From Helicobacter ibis (GTDB taxonomy: Bacteria; Campylobacterota; Campylobacteria; Campylobacterales; Helicobacteraceae): 35,833 nucleotides of DNA. The notes under the pieces are model-generated. The model saw only the letters and a program-made list of their open reading frames with translations. It was not told the DNA's origin and did not search any database. Numbering within the stretch: the stretch's first letter is position 1; the number at the start of each line of letters is the position of its first letter. Both the position numbers and the translations under genes were made by a program. The DNA lies in contig NZ_JAQHXR010000006.1 in NCBI RefSeq assembly GCF_027859255.1, positions 1-35,833 of the forward strand. Reading direction: 5' to 3'. Shown one piece after another: positions 17,594 to 26,465 of this stretch.

Positions 17594-18931
17594 ATGAAAA
17601 AGATAATATTCATTAGTTCTTTGATTTTAAGTAATATTCTTTATGCACAAGGAGAAAAGCAAACTGAAATAACGCAATCTGATATTAAGATTCAAAATGA
17701 ATTATCTCTACCACAAGAAAAAGAGGTGGCAACAAAAGATATACAAGATTATTTTGATGAGTTTGCAAACGCGCATAATATAGAATATGGAGTAACAGAA
17801 AATGGCAGGACATTTTATTATGGATATGCAGATATATCTGATAAGGGAGATCTTGCAAGAGGAGGTAGCATAGCATTTCAAAGGGCTATGCTAAACATAC
17901 AAAGTGAATTTATAAAAGATGCCTTTGGCAGATTGGCAAACCAAAGAATCCTAAAATACCTAAATGATAACTCAACAAATGCAAGAGAGTTTGAAGAACT
18001 AGAAAAAGGTGGTGTGCTATCACAAATAATGGATAAGGTAACACAACTAACCGGTGCAAAACTAGATTCTGCGCTAAAAGACTTAGGGATTGAAGTAGAA
18101 GGTTTAAGCCAAGAGAGGAAAAAAGACATTTTCAAAGATGAATTTATAACTAAAACAATCATAGATGCAAGTGGTCAAATGAGTGGTCTAGTGCCTATGC
18201 AAACTTATGTTACAACAACCAAAAATGGTAATTATAGAGTTGGTGTAGTTGCAGTAATCTCAAATAAAACAAGAGCCATAGCAGATGATATAAAAAAGAA
18301 TAGACAATCAAACATAAAAGGCAAGGGCAAGAAGCTAGAAGAATTCCTACCAAAAGAGGACAAAGACTATATAAATGAATATGGCATAAGAATGGTATAT
18401 GATGAAAATGGCGAACCTATGATAATAAGCTATGGAATATGGGGCTATGGCAAGACTTCAAGCGATTCTAGAATCCTAGATAGACTAGAAAGTGGTGCAA
18501 AAGAGACAGCTCAAAATCAAGCAGATGTAGCTATTAGGGAATTCGTAAGCACACAAATAAGCCTAAGAGATGAAACACAAACAGGCGATACAATAAAACA
18601 AACACTAAAAGAATCTCAAAATATAAATAATGGCTCAAAAGAAATCACAGAAGAAATGATAAGTGAAATAGTAGATAAGTCTCTAAAGACAATCACAAGC
18701 AAGACAAAGGGGAATCTAAGAGGAATTAGAACTGCTAAGAGATGGTCTTATACAGATGATAATAATACAGAATATGTTGGCGTTGTTAGAGTGTATTCTT
18801 ATAAAAACTATGTAAATACAACACAAGCAGTATCACCAATAAAACAAGAACACAAAAAAGCAACAACCAAGCCTCAAACAAGAGAGCAAGATAAAAAATC
18901 AAGTATTGTAAATAGCATTGATGATTTTTAG
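17594..18931 (+). CDS. secreted protein of unknown function in the lpoB operon
   Basis: About 445 residues. I chose ATG 17594, which has AAGGA upstream and gives a signal peptide, MKKIIFISSLILSNILYAQG, cleaved after Ala (no lipobox); a TTG at 17579 would fall in the lpoB end. The mature part has GRTFYYGYADISDKGDLARG and AFQRAMLNIQSEFIKDAFGR, and later a similar block YGIWGYGKTSSDSRILDRLE with DVAIREFVSTQ. The two blocks look like repeats of one domain, in which a Trp/Tyr-Gly strand is followed by an Ala-rich helix. The C-terminal tail is polar and Lys/Thr/Gln-rich. I recognise it only as the kind of conserved hypothetical seen with LpoB/COG3014 genes; probably periplasmic or outer-membrane associated. 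Confidence 0.65.
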   Translation: MKKIIFISSLILSNILYAQGEKQTEITQSDIKIQNELSLPQEKEVATKDIQDYFDEFANAHNIEYGVTENGRTFYYGYADISDKGDLARGGSIAFQRAMLNIQSEFIKDAFGRLANQRILKYLNDNSTNAREFEELEKGGVLSQIMDKVTQLTGAKLDSALKDLGIEVEGLSQERKKDIFKDEFITKTIIDASGQMSGLVPMQTYVTTTKNGNYRVGVVAVISNKTRAIADDIKKNRQSNIKGKGKKLEEFLPKEDKDYINEYGIRMVYDENGEPMIISYGIWGYGKTSSDSRILDRLESGAKETAQNQADVAIREFVSTQISLRDETQTGDTIKQTLKESQNINNGSKEITEEMISEIVDKSLKTITSKTKGNLRGIRTAKRWSYTDDNNTEYVGVVRVYSYKNYVNTTQAVSPIKQEHKKATTKPQTREQDKKSSIVNSIDDF

Positions 18932-18939
18932 GATATAGC

Positions 18940-20126
18940 ATGAAAAAGATTCTATTAATATTTCTATGCCTTTGTGCATTAGAAGCTAAAGTAGTAACAA
19001 ATACTACAACAAAACAAGCAAGTGGTGAAGGCAGTGGCTTAAGCAGAGAAGAAGCCATAAATAATGCAATTATCGAAGCTATAGGGAAACTAAATGGAGT
19101 TAGTATAAACTCCATTAAAAAGTCTATAAACATAAGCACAAACACAAATGAAAGCACAAATATAAAAGATACTTATAGTGAGCAAATAAACAAAGCAACA
19201 AAAGGTTCGGCAGATAGCTATGAAGTAGATAGTGTGTTTGAAGAAAATGGAAAATACATAGCAAATGTAACAATCTACAAAACAACCACTACAAAAAAAT
19301 ATGTAGCACCCGGACTAAAGGCTGATAACAGAAGAAATATAAGTGTCTTTAATGTATCTCACAACAAAATACAAGCCTCGCTTGGTGCTACACTACAACA
19401 AAAGATAAAACAGAATTATTACAAAGTAGAAAATTCAATGTCCTAGATCGAGATTCGCAAGGATATTACGATATGGAAAAAGCACTCATAAAAAGTGGTG
19501 ATGCAATGAATGATGAAGTATATAAGCTTAAAAATGTCCTTGCAACAGATTATATTTTGCTATTCAACATAAGCGGACTAGATGGAGAACAAAAGAAAAG
19601 TAATCTAACAGGCAAGACAAAACTACAAGCTGAAATTAGTATTGATTATAGAGTATTGCTATTTGCAACAAGGCAGATTAAGTATTCAAACACCCTAATT
19701 GAAAAATTCACCATAAAAAATAGCTCACTAAGCGAAGATGAGGCAATAATGCAAAAAATAGCACATAAAATTTCAAGCGATATTTTAAATGCCATATACC
19801 ATCTAAAAGTGGCTGAAGTCGCAAATGAAGAAGAAGTATTTTCACAAAAGCTAGATATGGGAGAGAGCTATGAGTGTTTTTCTTTAGGTAAAGCTATTAC
19901 AGATTCTTACACCAAAGAAACAACAGGACACATAGAAACAAAAAGTGGCAATGTAGGAATAACTAGAGTAACACCAAAAATTTCCTATGGCAAAATAATA
20001 GAAGGAAGCGTAAAAAAGGGAGATATTTGTCGTCCTTTAAGCAATGGTGGTGATAATGGATATAAAGTGGGAAGAGACCCTAACTATAAGGTAAATGAAG
20101 GTGGTGGCGTGAATCTAGGGTGGTAA
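18940..20126 (+). pseudogene. CsgG/LpoB-like secreted protein, one frameshift
   Basis: Begins with signal peptide MKKILLIFLCLCALEAKV. The first part has SREEAINNAIIEAIGKLNGV, a FlgT/CsgG-type helix, then FEENGKYIANVTIYKTTT and a Lys-Tyr-x-x-PG link. After LGATLQQKIKQ the frame reads into a stop (..VENSMS). The other frame carries on as SRKFNVLDRDSQGYYDMEKA, which is the expected LpoB/CsgG continuation, then ATDYILLFNISGLDGE and SIDYRVLLFATRQIKYSN to a Gly-rich end at 20126. The frames join between about 19410 and 19430 by gain of one base, giving some 395 residues. It is the last gene of the operon. A one-base loss in an otherwise undamaged gene: recent mutation or sequence error. Confidence 0.75.
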
Positions 20127-20137
20127 TCCCTAGTTTT
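20115..20137 (+). terminator. terminator of the envelope operon
   Basis: CTAGGG - 7-base loop containing the stop codon - CCCTAG, followed by TTTT. It ends the five-gene operon and faces the convergent PBP gene 37 bp away. Stem identical in sequence to that at 12919-12939. Confidence 0.6.
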
Positions 20138-20173
20138 AGGCTTTAAATCTTTTTGTGTTTTACTTCAGAATAT

Positions 20174-21943
20174 TTATTTAGCTTTATTTGCTTTTAAATA
20201 GCCCTCTTTTATAAGCAACTCAACAACTTCTCTAAAAAGTGGCACTGCAGTTCTTGAAGCAAAATATGCTTCAGTTTCATTTGGCTCAAATACACTTATG
20301 CCTATTGTGTATTCATGTCCTTTATCATCTTTAGCAAACCCAAAAAATGAGCTATTATATTTCCTTACATACTTTCCACCTTGTGCTATATGTGCAGTCC
20401 CTGTTTTGCCTCCGATTGTTATTCCACTTACCTTAGCAGTCCTACCTGTGCCATCGGATACTACTTTTATTAGTGTATCTTTTACAATGTTTGCCGTTTT
20501 ATCGCTTAAGATTCTTTGTGGGGATTCGTGATTTATTTTGTATTTTACATTTTTGCTATCTAGCAGATATTCTACAACATAAGGTTCATAAGAGATTCCA
20601 TTGCTAATTATCGTGTTATATGCCTTTAACATCTGCATAAATGTAGTCCTAAGTCCATAGCCATAAGACACGGTTGCTTTATATACTTCTCCTCCAAGTC
20701 TCCTTGAATCTGGAATTGCACCTATTTTCTCATAAGGCAAATCTATACCACTATCTTTGCCAAATCCAAACTTCAACAAGCTCTCATTATAGTCTATCGC
20801 ATTTAATCGTTGTGCAATCTTTGCCATGCCAATATTGCTTGAATACAACAACACATCTTCTATGCTTGCAGATTCTAGCTTATGAGTATCTGTGATATAA
20901 AAATTATCAAGCCTATATCTTCCATTCTCTAAATCTATAATCTCACTTGGATTTATTAGATTCTTATCAAGCAAAATAGAATAAATTATCGGCTTAATTA
21001 TACTTCCGGGCTCGTAAGAATACTCTATTGCATTTGCATTTAGCTTTGGATAGTCTTCTATTTTAATTGCATTTGGATTAAATCTAGCACTACTTGCAAG
21101 ACTTAAAATCTTGCCACTATTACCTTCCATTATTCCAACAACAACTTCTTTTGCACCCAGAATATCTTTATTCTTATCAACCAATCTTTCTATTTTTTTT
21201 TGCAACTTTAGAGGTATGCTTGATATTACATCATATCCATCAACTCTATCTTTAAAAATTGAATCTTTATTTAAAATGACATTGAATCCTATATCTCTAG
21301 TGCCCACCATTAACATATCGCTAGTTGGCTCTAACTCTTCATTAAAACTCTTTTCTATACCTTTAACACCACTTACACGCGTGATTCTACTATCATCTAG
21401 TTTATTTATATATCCTAAAATTGGCTCCATTGTATCATCATATAGATACTCTCTCATCTCTCCACTCTCAACAACAGACAAGCCATATTTAAAAATATTT
21501 CCATTGCTATCTTCATATGTCCTAAAAACATCTAAAGAATTTAGTTTTAAATTTAGTTGCTTTAAATATGAAGCACTCTTTGAATCTATGTTGTAAGACA
21601 AGACTACATTGCCCTTTTCTTTTAACTTTGATTCAATCTCGCTTTTTGGAATCTTACTATAAGCAGAAAACAAGCTAACAAATAAGTCTTGTTTTTGTGG
21701 ATCTATGTTATATGTATTAACAACTGCTTTATAAACCTTTTTACTAGATGCAAGCAAGAATCCATCAGCACTATAAATAGAACCCCTAATAGCACTCTCA
21801 ACTCTCTTTGCTTGAAAATTTGGTAGTTGTCTTTGTGTGATGATGTTATAAAAAATAGTCCCTAAAAATATGCAAAACCCAACTCCTATTAGCAAAAATA
21901 GAAGCAGGATTTTACCGGCTTTTTTAGAAGTGGTATCGTTCAT
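20174..21943 (-). CDS. ftsI: class B penicillin-binding protein (PBP2/FtsI type transpeptidase)
   Basis: 589 residues. One N-terminal membrane anchor (KILLLFLLIGVGFCIFLGTI, residues 11-30), a PBP dimerisation region beginning RGSIYSADGFLLASSKK, and a transpeptidase domain with all three active-site motifs: SIIK (314-317), SSN (368-370) and KTG (513-515). It cross-links septal or side-wall peptidoglycan. Campylobacterota flagellar clusters often carry this gene after fliE; FtsI is the usual annotation, but PBP2-type side-wall function cannot be excluded. The ATG shares one base with the fliE stop. A nine-base A run (bases 21193-21201) lies within the coding sequence at QKKI, without breaking the frame. 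Confidence 0.88.
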   Translation of the reverse strand: MNDTTSKKAGKILLLFLLIGVGFCIFLGTIFYNIITQRQLPNFQAKRVESAIRGSIYSADGFLLASSKKVYKAVVNTYNIDPQKQDLFVSLFSAYSKIPKSEIESKLKEKGNVVLSYNIDSKSASYLKQLNLKLNSLDVFRTYEDSNGNIFKYGLSVVESGEMREYLYDDTMEPILGYINKLDDSRITRVSGVKGIEKSFNEELEPTSDMLMVGTRDIGFNVILNKDSIFKDRVDGYDVISSIPLKLQKKIERLVDKNKDILGAKEVVVGIMEGNSGKILSLASSARFNPNAIKIEDYPKLNANAIEYSYEPGSIIKPIIYSILLDKNLINPSEIIDLENGRYRLDNFYITDTHKLESASIEDVLLYSSNIGMAKIAQRLNAIDYNESLLKFGFGKDSGIDLPYEKIGAIPDSRRLGGEVYKATVSYGYGLRTTFMQMLKAYNTIISNGISYEPYVVEYLLDSKNVKYKINHESPQRILSDKTANIVKDTLIKVVSDGTGRTAKVSGITIGGKTGTAHIAQGGKYVRKYNSSFFGFAKDDKGHEYTIGISVFEPNETEAYFASRTAVPLFREVVELLIKEGYLKANKAK

Positions 21944-22260
21944 TAAATTTGTGTTTTTATAAGCTCTTTATAGGCGCTAATAGCCTTGTTTCTAACTTCA
22001 AGCATCAATTTCATGCTATTTTCTGCTTTACCTATTACTATTGCTGCTTGATGCAAGTCTTTTATCTGTCCTGTCGCCATATCTGCCATTACTTGCTCTG
22101 TTGATTTTTGATATGCATTTACCTCATCAACGGCTTCTTTTAGCATACCACCAAAACTTTTTCCCGGTGCATTTAGCTCATGGTTTGGAGATAAATTTGG
22201 CACATCTTGCAGTTTCGAATTTATCTTTTCAAAATCTACACCATATTTATTAATTTCCAT
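21943..22260 (-). CDS. fliE: flagellar hook-basal body protein FliE
   Basis: 105 residues. The C-terminal two-thirds are diagnostic: FGGMLKEAVDEVNAYQKSTE, DLHQAAIVIGKAENSMKLML and EVRNKAISAYKELIKTQI. FliE joins the MS ring to the proximal rod and is exported by the flagellar type III apparatus, so it lacks a cleavable signal. It lies 10 bp downstream of flgC in the conserved order flgB-flgC-fliE-ftsI. Confidence 0.95.
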   Translation of the reverse strand: MEINKYGVDFEKINSKLQDVPNLSPNHELNAPGKSFGGMLKEAVDEVNAYQKSTEQVMADMATGQIKDLHQAAIVIGKAENSMKLMLEVRNKAISAYKELIKTQI

Positions 22261-22270
22261 TTATATTCCT

Positions 22271-22771
22271 TTATGCTTGGAACATTGAAATAGCAGTCGT
22301 AGCCATATTCTTAGCACTCTGAAAAACAGCGACATTTGCCTGATAAGCCTTTGTGGCTTCAATTAAATTTGCCATTTCTACAACCGGGTTAATGTTAGGA
22401 TATGCAACATAACCTTCAGAGTTAGCATCTGGATGGCTTGGCTCATATTTCATTCTAGGTTGAGTATCGTCCCTGACAACTTTATCAACATAAACGCTCA
22501 TTAGCGTAGGCTTTGGCTTTCGCCCCTCATCGAAAATATCCATCTCATCTAATGGATCTTCATATTCTAGCAAATTATTACTTTTTTCATACTTTTGATT
22601 CAAAACTTTATCAAAATCAAATGCTTTTAAAATCAATTCTCTTCTTCTATAAGGACCACCTTCATCTGTTCTTGTGGTATTTGCATTTGCTATATTGCTT
22701 GATATTAAATTTACTCTTTGTCTTTGAGCTGATAGTCCATATCCACTAATATCAAAACTAGATAAAAACAT
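22271..22771 (-). CDS. flgC: flagellar basal-body rod protein FlgC
   Basis: 166 residues. The N-terminus is the rod-protein signature DISGYGLSAQRQRVNLISSN followed by IANANTTRT. The C-terminus YPNINPVVEMANLIEATKAY then QANVAVFQSAKNM is the matching closing signature. Proximal-rod component, exported by the flagellar machinery. It sits 13 bp after flgB, on the same strand, and 10 bp before fliE. Intact. Confidence 0.97.
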   Translation of the reverse strand: MFLSSFDISGYGLSAQRQRVNLISSNIANANTTRTDEGGPYRRRELILKAFDFDKVLNQKYEKSNNLLEYEDPLDEMDIFDEGRKPKPTLMSVYVDKVVRDDTQPRMKYEPSHPDANSEGYVAYPNINPVVEMANLIEATKAYQANVAVFQSAKNMATTAISMFQA

Positions 22772-22784
22772 CTCTAACTCCTAA

Positions 22785-23219
22785 TTATATATTCTTAGAT
22801 GATTCTAGAGCATAGGTATAAATTCCGCCCTGCTTTCTTAATGCACCAACTATTGCTTGATACATAATGTCATTTTTGCCCATTTCACTTGTCTCAATAT
22901 CTAAATCAACGCTATTGCCATCATTTCTTGCTAAATGCCCATCTCTATAAAACATAGTAGGCTTATTTAAAGCCATTTCTTCTAATGGCAATAGATGATT
23001 TTTGTTTGTCAAAGCTACATCAAGCTTGAAATCTCTTTCGTTATTTAAAATCTCATCTGCCTTTTTTGCCATCATTTGTTCGAAATTTAAATCTTTTGGG
23101 CGATACATAGGAGTTGATACATTTGCTATATTACTTGCTATCATATCTCGTCTTAACGCCCTGTGGTCTAGTGCTTCTTGTGCTAATGCTCTAGCTGGTG
23201 AATAACTAAATATGCTCAT
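22785..23219 (-). CDS. flgB: flagellar basal-body rod protein FlgB
   Basis: 144 residues. The rod signature is ALDHRALRRDMIASNIANVS near the start, then YRPKDLNFEQMM. The C-terminal part, VDLDIETSEMGKNDIMYQAI and onward, corresponds to the paired terminal helix of rod proteins. First gene of the flgB-flgC-fliE-PBP unit, with a sigma-54-type element about 35 bases upstream. ATG 23219 has AGGAG upstream. Confidence 0.96.
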   Translation of the reverse strand: MSIFSYSPARALAQEALDHRALRRDMIASNIANVSTPMYRPKDLNFEQMMAKKADEILNNERDFKLDVALTNKNHLLPLEEMALNKPTMFYRDGHLARNDGNSVDLDIETSEMGKNDIMYQAIVGALRKQGGIYTYALESSKNI

Positions 23220-23253
23220 ATCAAGTCTCCTAAAATGTCTTTGAAAAACACTT

Positions 23254-23271
23254 AAGCAACTTTTATTCCAC
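23254..23271 (-). promoter_or_regulatory. sigma-54 (RpoN) promoter of flgB
   Basis: On the minus strand, GTGGAATAAAAGTTGCTT: GG and GC separated by exactly 10 bases, close to the known consensus TGGCAC-N5-TTGC and to the H. pylori flagellar RpoN sites. It lies about 35 bases before the flgB ATG (23219), placing the start of transcription near 23243. Rod genes of the group are known to be under RpoN in Helicobacter, which supports the call. Confidence 0.75.
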
Positions 23272-23278
23272 TTTCACT

Positions 23279-23284
23279 TATAAT
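23279..23284 (+). promoter_or_regulatory. -10 box for the TSUP transporter gene
   Basis: TATAAT on the plus strand, 28 bases upstream of ATG 23313, which itself follows a GGGGAG ribosome site. It divides the short divergent region with the flgB sigma-54 element. Confidence 0.5.
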
Positions 23285-23312
23285 CGTAGATAATCAAATT
23301 GGGGAGTTGGTT

Positions 23313-24080
23313 ATGTTTGAGGTTTTTGGATTTGATATATACATTATAGCATGTTTGTTTTTTGTAGCATTAATAGCTGGATTTATAGATTCAATTGCAG
23401 GTGGAGGTGGCATGATTACTATACCTAGTTTGCTTCTAGCTGGTGCTTCTCCTCTTGAAACTCTAGCTACAAATAAGCTACAAAGCAGTTTTGGTAGCTT
23501 TAGTGCTGCAAGATATTTTTATAACAAAGGCTACATAAACCTAAAAGAATCTCTTCCAAATATAATAATCGTCTTTTTGCTATCTGGAGCTGGAACTATA
23601 AGTGTGCAATTTATAGATACTAATGCATTGCAAAAATTTCTACCATTTTTAATAATGGCATTTGGAATCTACTTTTTATTCTCTCCTCAAGTTAATAATG
23701 AAGATAGAGCATCTCATAAAAGATTGTTTATACTAGCATTATGTGCAATAGGATTCTATGATGGATTTTTTGGTCCCGGGACTGGGTCTTTCTTTCTTCT
23801 AGCATTAATAATGTTAGCTGGATTTAATATTACAAAATCACTAGCACAAGCAAAGCTATATAACTTCTCTACGAATCTAGCATCAGTTTTATTCTTTGCA
23901 TTTAGTGGGAATATGCTATTTGGCATAGGGCTTATAATGGCATTAGGACAATTTATTGGTGCAAATTTGGGGGCTAAGATGGCTTTAAAATATGGAGTAA
24001 AAATCATAAAACCACTAATCGTGCTTGTCTCATTTATAATGTCTATAAAATTAATTTATGAAAATATAATAGTAGGATAA
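23313..24080 (+). CDS. TSUP (TauE/SafE) family permease
   Basis: About 255 residues, eight or so membrane helices. FVALIAGFIDSIAGGGGMIT and the following TIPSLLLAGASPLETLATNK form the first repeat signature of the family. The second repeat appears as GFYDGFFGPGTGSFFLLALI and KLYNFSTNLASVLFFAFSG. Members export or import sulfite, sulfoacetate or other small organosulfur anions; substrate cannot be told. ATG 23313 is preferred to the TTG at 23307 because GGGGAG (23301-23306) is then 6 bases away. Monocistronic, ended by a clear hairpin. Confidence 0.88.
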   Translation: MFEVFGFDIYIIACLFFVALIAGFIDSIAGGGGMITIPSLLLAGASPLETLATNKLQSSFGSFSAARYFYNKGYINLKESLPNIIIVFLLSGAGTISVQFIDTNALQKFLPFLIMAFGIYFLFSPQVNNEDRASHKRLFILALCAIGFYDGFFGPGTGSFFLLALIMLAGFNITKSLAQAKLYNFSTNLASVLFFAFSGNMLFGIGLIMALGQFIGANLGAKMALKYGVKIIKPLIVLVSFIMSIKLIYENIIVG

Positions 24081-24100
24081 CGGAATCTTAAAGATTCCGT
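24080..24100. terminator. bidirectional terminator hairpin
   Basis: ACGGAATCTT - A - AAGATTCCGT, a perfect 10-bp stem directly after the TSUP stop codon and 4 bases from the 3' end of the convergent chemoreceptor remnant. An A/T-rich stretch follows it on the plus strand. Confidence 0.65.
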
Positions 24101-24103
24101 AAA

Positions 24104-26061
24104 TTAAAATTGCTTTCTATTTGTATCTTCGTTGATTGCTTCTACAATGCGATTTATTTCTTTTGCAGCATCATCAGTCGCATTAGCAACAAACACATTC
24201 TCTTCTGTAATTGTATTTAATGCAATATTGCATCATTAATTTGCTCTATACCAGTAGTTTGTTCTCTTATAGATTCACTCATATCATTAATACCTTGAAC
24301 TAATATATTTACATTAGCTTCTATTTCATTTAATGATTTACCAGTTCTCTCTGCTAACTTTCTTACTTCATCTGCAACAACTGCAAATCCTCTACCATGT
24401 TCTCCTGCTCTTGCAGCTTCTATTGCAGCATTAAGTGCTAGTAGATTTGTTTGATCTGCTATATCTTTAATTACACCTACTATGTTTTTAATATCTTCTG
24501 CTTGTCTTGTTACTTCAGATGTTTTATCTGATACATTTTGCATTAAATGCGTAATCTTATTACTTGATGATACACTAAGTATTTATGCAACTTCATCTCC
24601 AAGTGAGTTTATAGCCTCTTCTACTTTGCCGTTTGCTTCACTAACTCTAGCTTTAAAAATTAGATTCCAATAAGAGTTAAACACATCTAGGATAACATTT
24701 AAATCTTTACCAATCTTATCTCTCAATATATCAAGCATACTATTTAAAACTACCTTTAGTTCTTTTATTGAGGATTGCTTGGCTCATTACTAAGCACACC
24801 TGCAAAGCTACCATGCTCTTATCTTGTGCAACTTTTGTTATCTCATCTATCATAGCACCATCTTTTCTTACAGATTCATTAGTTGAGATTATGTTTTTGT
24901 TTATCATCTCAGCCATAGTGCCTATCTCATCATGTGCTACTATTTTGATTACTTGAGGGGCTGTCTTACTTTCATAATTAATATATCTAAAAATTCATTT
25001 AAGAAATTACCCAAATTGGTTAATCGAGTAGAAATATATTTCTTAGAATAAAGCCAAATTGCAACAATAATAAATACCATAGATATTAAAGCTGTAATAA
25101 TTATGATCGCTCTACGCTTACAAGTGGTGCATATACTTCATCTTTAGGCACAACTGATACAAGCGTCCATTCTGTATCTACATCTTTCCATACTCTATAT
25201 TCTGTGATACCTGCATAATTATCAACTCCATTGTAACTATAATCAACAATACCTATTTCATTATTTTTTATAAACTCTGTAATTTTTTCATCTTTATTTA
25301 TATCTTTTAGATTCTTACCAACTAATTCACTATTAGAATTAACTAGCATTACTCCATTTTCTGTAATCATAAAGTTTCTATTATTCGCATAAGCAACGCT
25401 CTTGGCATTGAATATAGAATTAGAAATTTCATTTAAATCAACCACAACGCCAACAACAGCCATTAGTTCTTTTTTTCTATTTAAAATTGGTCTTGTTATA
25501 TCAACAACAAAGACTCTTTGATTATCCAACTCTACCCATACTTAACACTTTATTGCTAATAGCATTATGTAATGAGTTAAATTGTTTTAAATTATCCTCT
25601 GCTTTTACCACTGCTACATCATTATTCTCTCTATGTGCAAAGATCATAAACTCTCCACTATCTAGCAAATAATCAGTATTTTGCAGATATGCAACCCTTC
25701 TTAAATAAACATTATCTCCAGGAACATAAAAATAAGCAAATCTAGCATATTGATTTGTTCTTAATAATCTTTCTACAGATTCTAATAAAATCTTTTGATC
25801 AATATTTCCTTCTCTATCATTAACCACGATTAATGCCATAACGCTACCGGCAGATTCCAATACTGCAAAAGTCTGCCCAACAGCACCTTGCACTCTATTT
25901 GCAAGTCTAACACTTTCAGTTTGCAATAATTTATGTGCCTCATCTTGTAGTGCAACTGTGAGCTTTGTAGAAATAATAATAGTCAATGCTATCATAACAA
26001 GCACCACAACTGAGCTTACAACCATAATTAACTTTGTTCCTAATTGTAATTTTTCATTCAT
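24104..26061 (-). pseudogene. methyl-accepting chemotaxis protein, several frameshifts
   Basis: Layout is that of a dCache-type chemoreceptor. It opens with a membrane helix, GTKLIMVVSSVVVLVMIALT, and a periplasmic sensor part with FAYFYVPGDNVYLRRVAYLQ. A frameshift near 25540 separates this from NQRVFVVDITRPILNRKKEL and the rest of the sensor. A second shift (about 25110) precedes the next membrane helix and a decayed HAMP region. The signalling hairpin is well conserved in its own piece ([20 protein letters not shown], then [18 protein letters not shown]). A last shift near 24230 precedes the C-terminal tail ending at 24104. At least four disruptions, so no functional receptor. Ligand unknown. 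Confidence 0.9.
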
Positions 26062-26465
26062 GTCTCCAAAAATAATTTAAAAAATAATTAACTAAATATT
26101 AAAAATACACGAAAGTAAATCAATACGGAAGTAAAGAAAAAATTTTATATAGGCTTAATAACAAGAAAGCATTAAAACTAATATACAAAATGCCCCACTC
26201 CCACATATGACAAGGGAATACAATATTATCGCAGAATATTTTATTAAACATTAAATAACCCAATTCTTAATATTTTATTTATAAAATAATTATAAATAAT
26301 TTATCTTTAATTAATAATTAATTTATATATTCTTTACATAAAATTTATTTATATAGCATTTTAATAAGCAAGTGTTTAGTGAATATAAATTTTTTATTTT
26401 AGTCATATCTTCTTTGTTATTTAAATTGTTATAATTTTTTCAATATTTTAATTCTAGGAGAAGTA
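26062..26465. other. AT-rich intergenic region
   Basis: About 400 bases between the chemoreceptor remnant and the carboxynorspermidine dehydrogenase gene. No open frame, hairpin or RNA gene that I can support; it is very AT-rich with repeated TTTAATTAATA-like stretches. The only functional signals seen are the -10 at 26430-26435 and the AGGAG site just before 26466. Confidence 0.6.
26430..26435 (+). promoter_or_regulatory. -10 box for carboxynorspermidine dehydrogenase
   Basis: TATAAT 30 bases upstream of ATG 26466, with an AGGAGAAG ribosome site at 26456-26463. Assigned by motif and position. Confidence 0.5.

Noticed and set aside
21193-21201. A9 run in the PBP gene as a phase-variation tract
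   Set aside because: The frame is intact, the protein is likely essential, and A9 runs are common in such AT-rich DNA.
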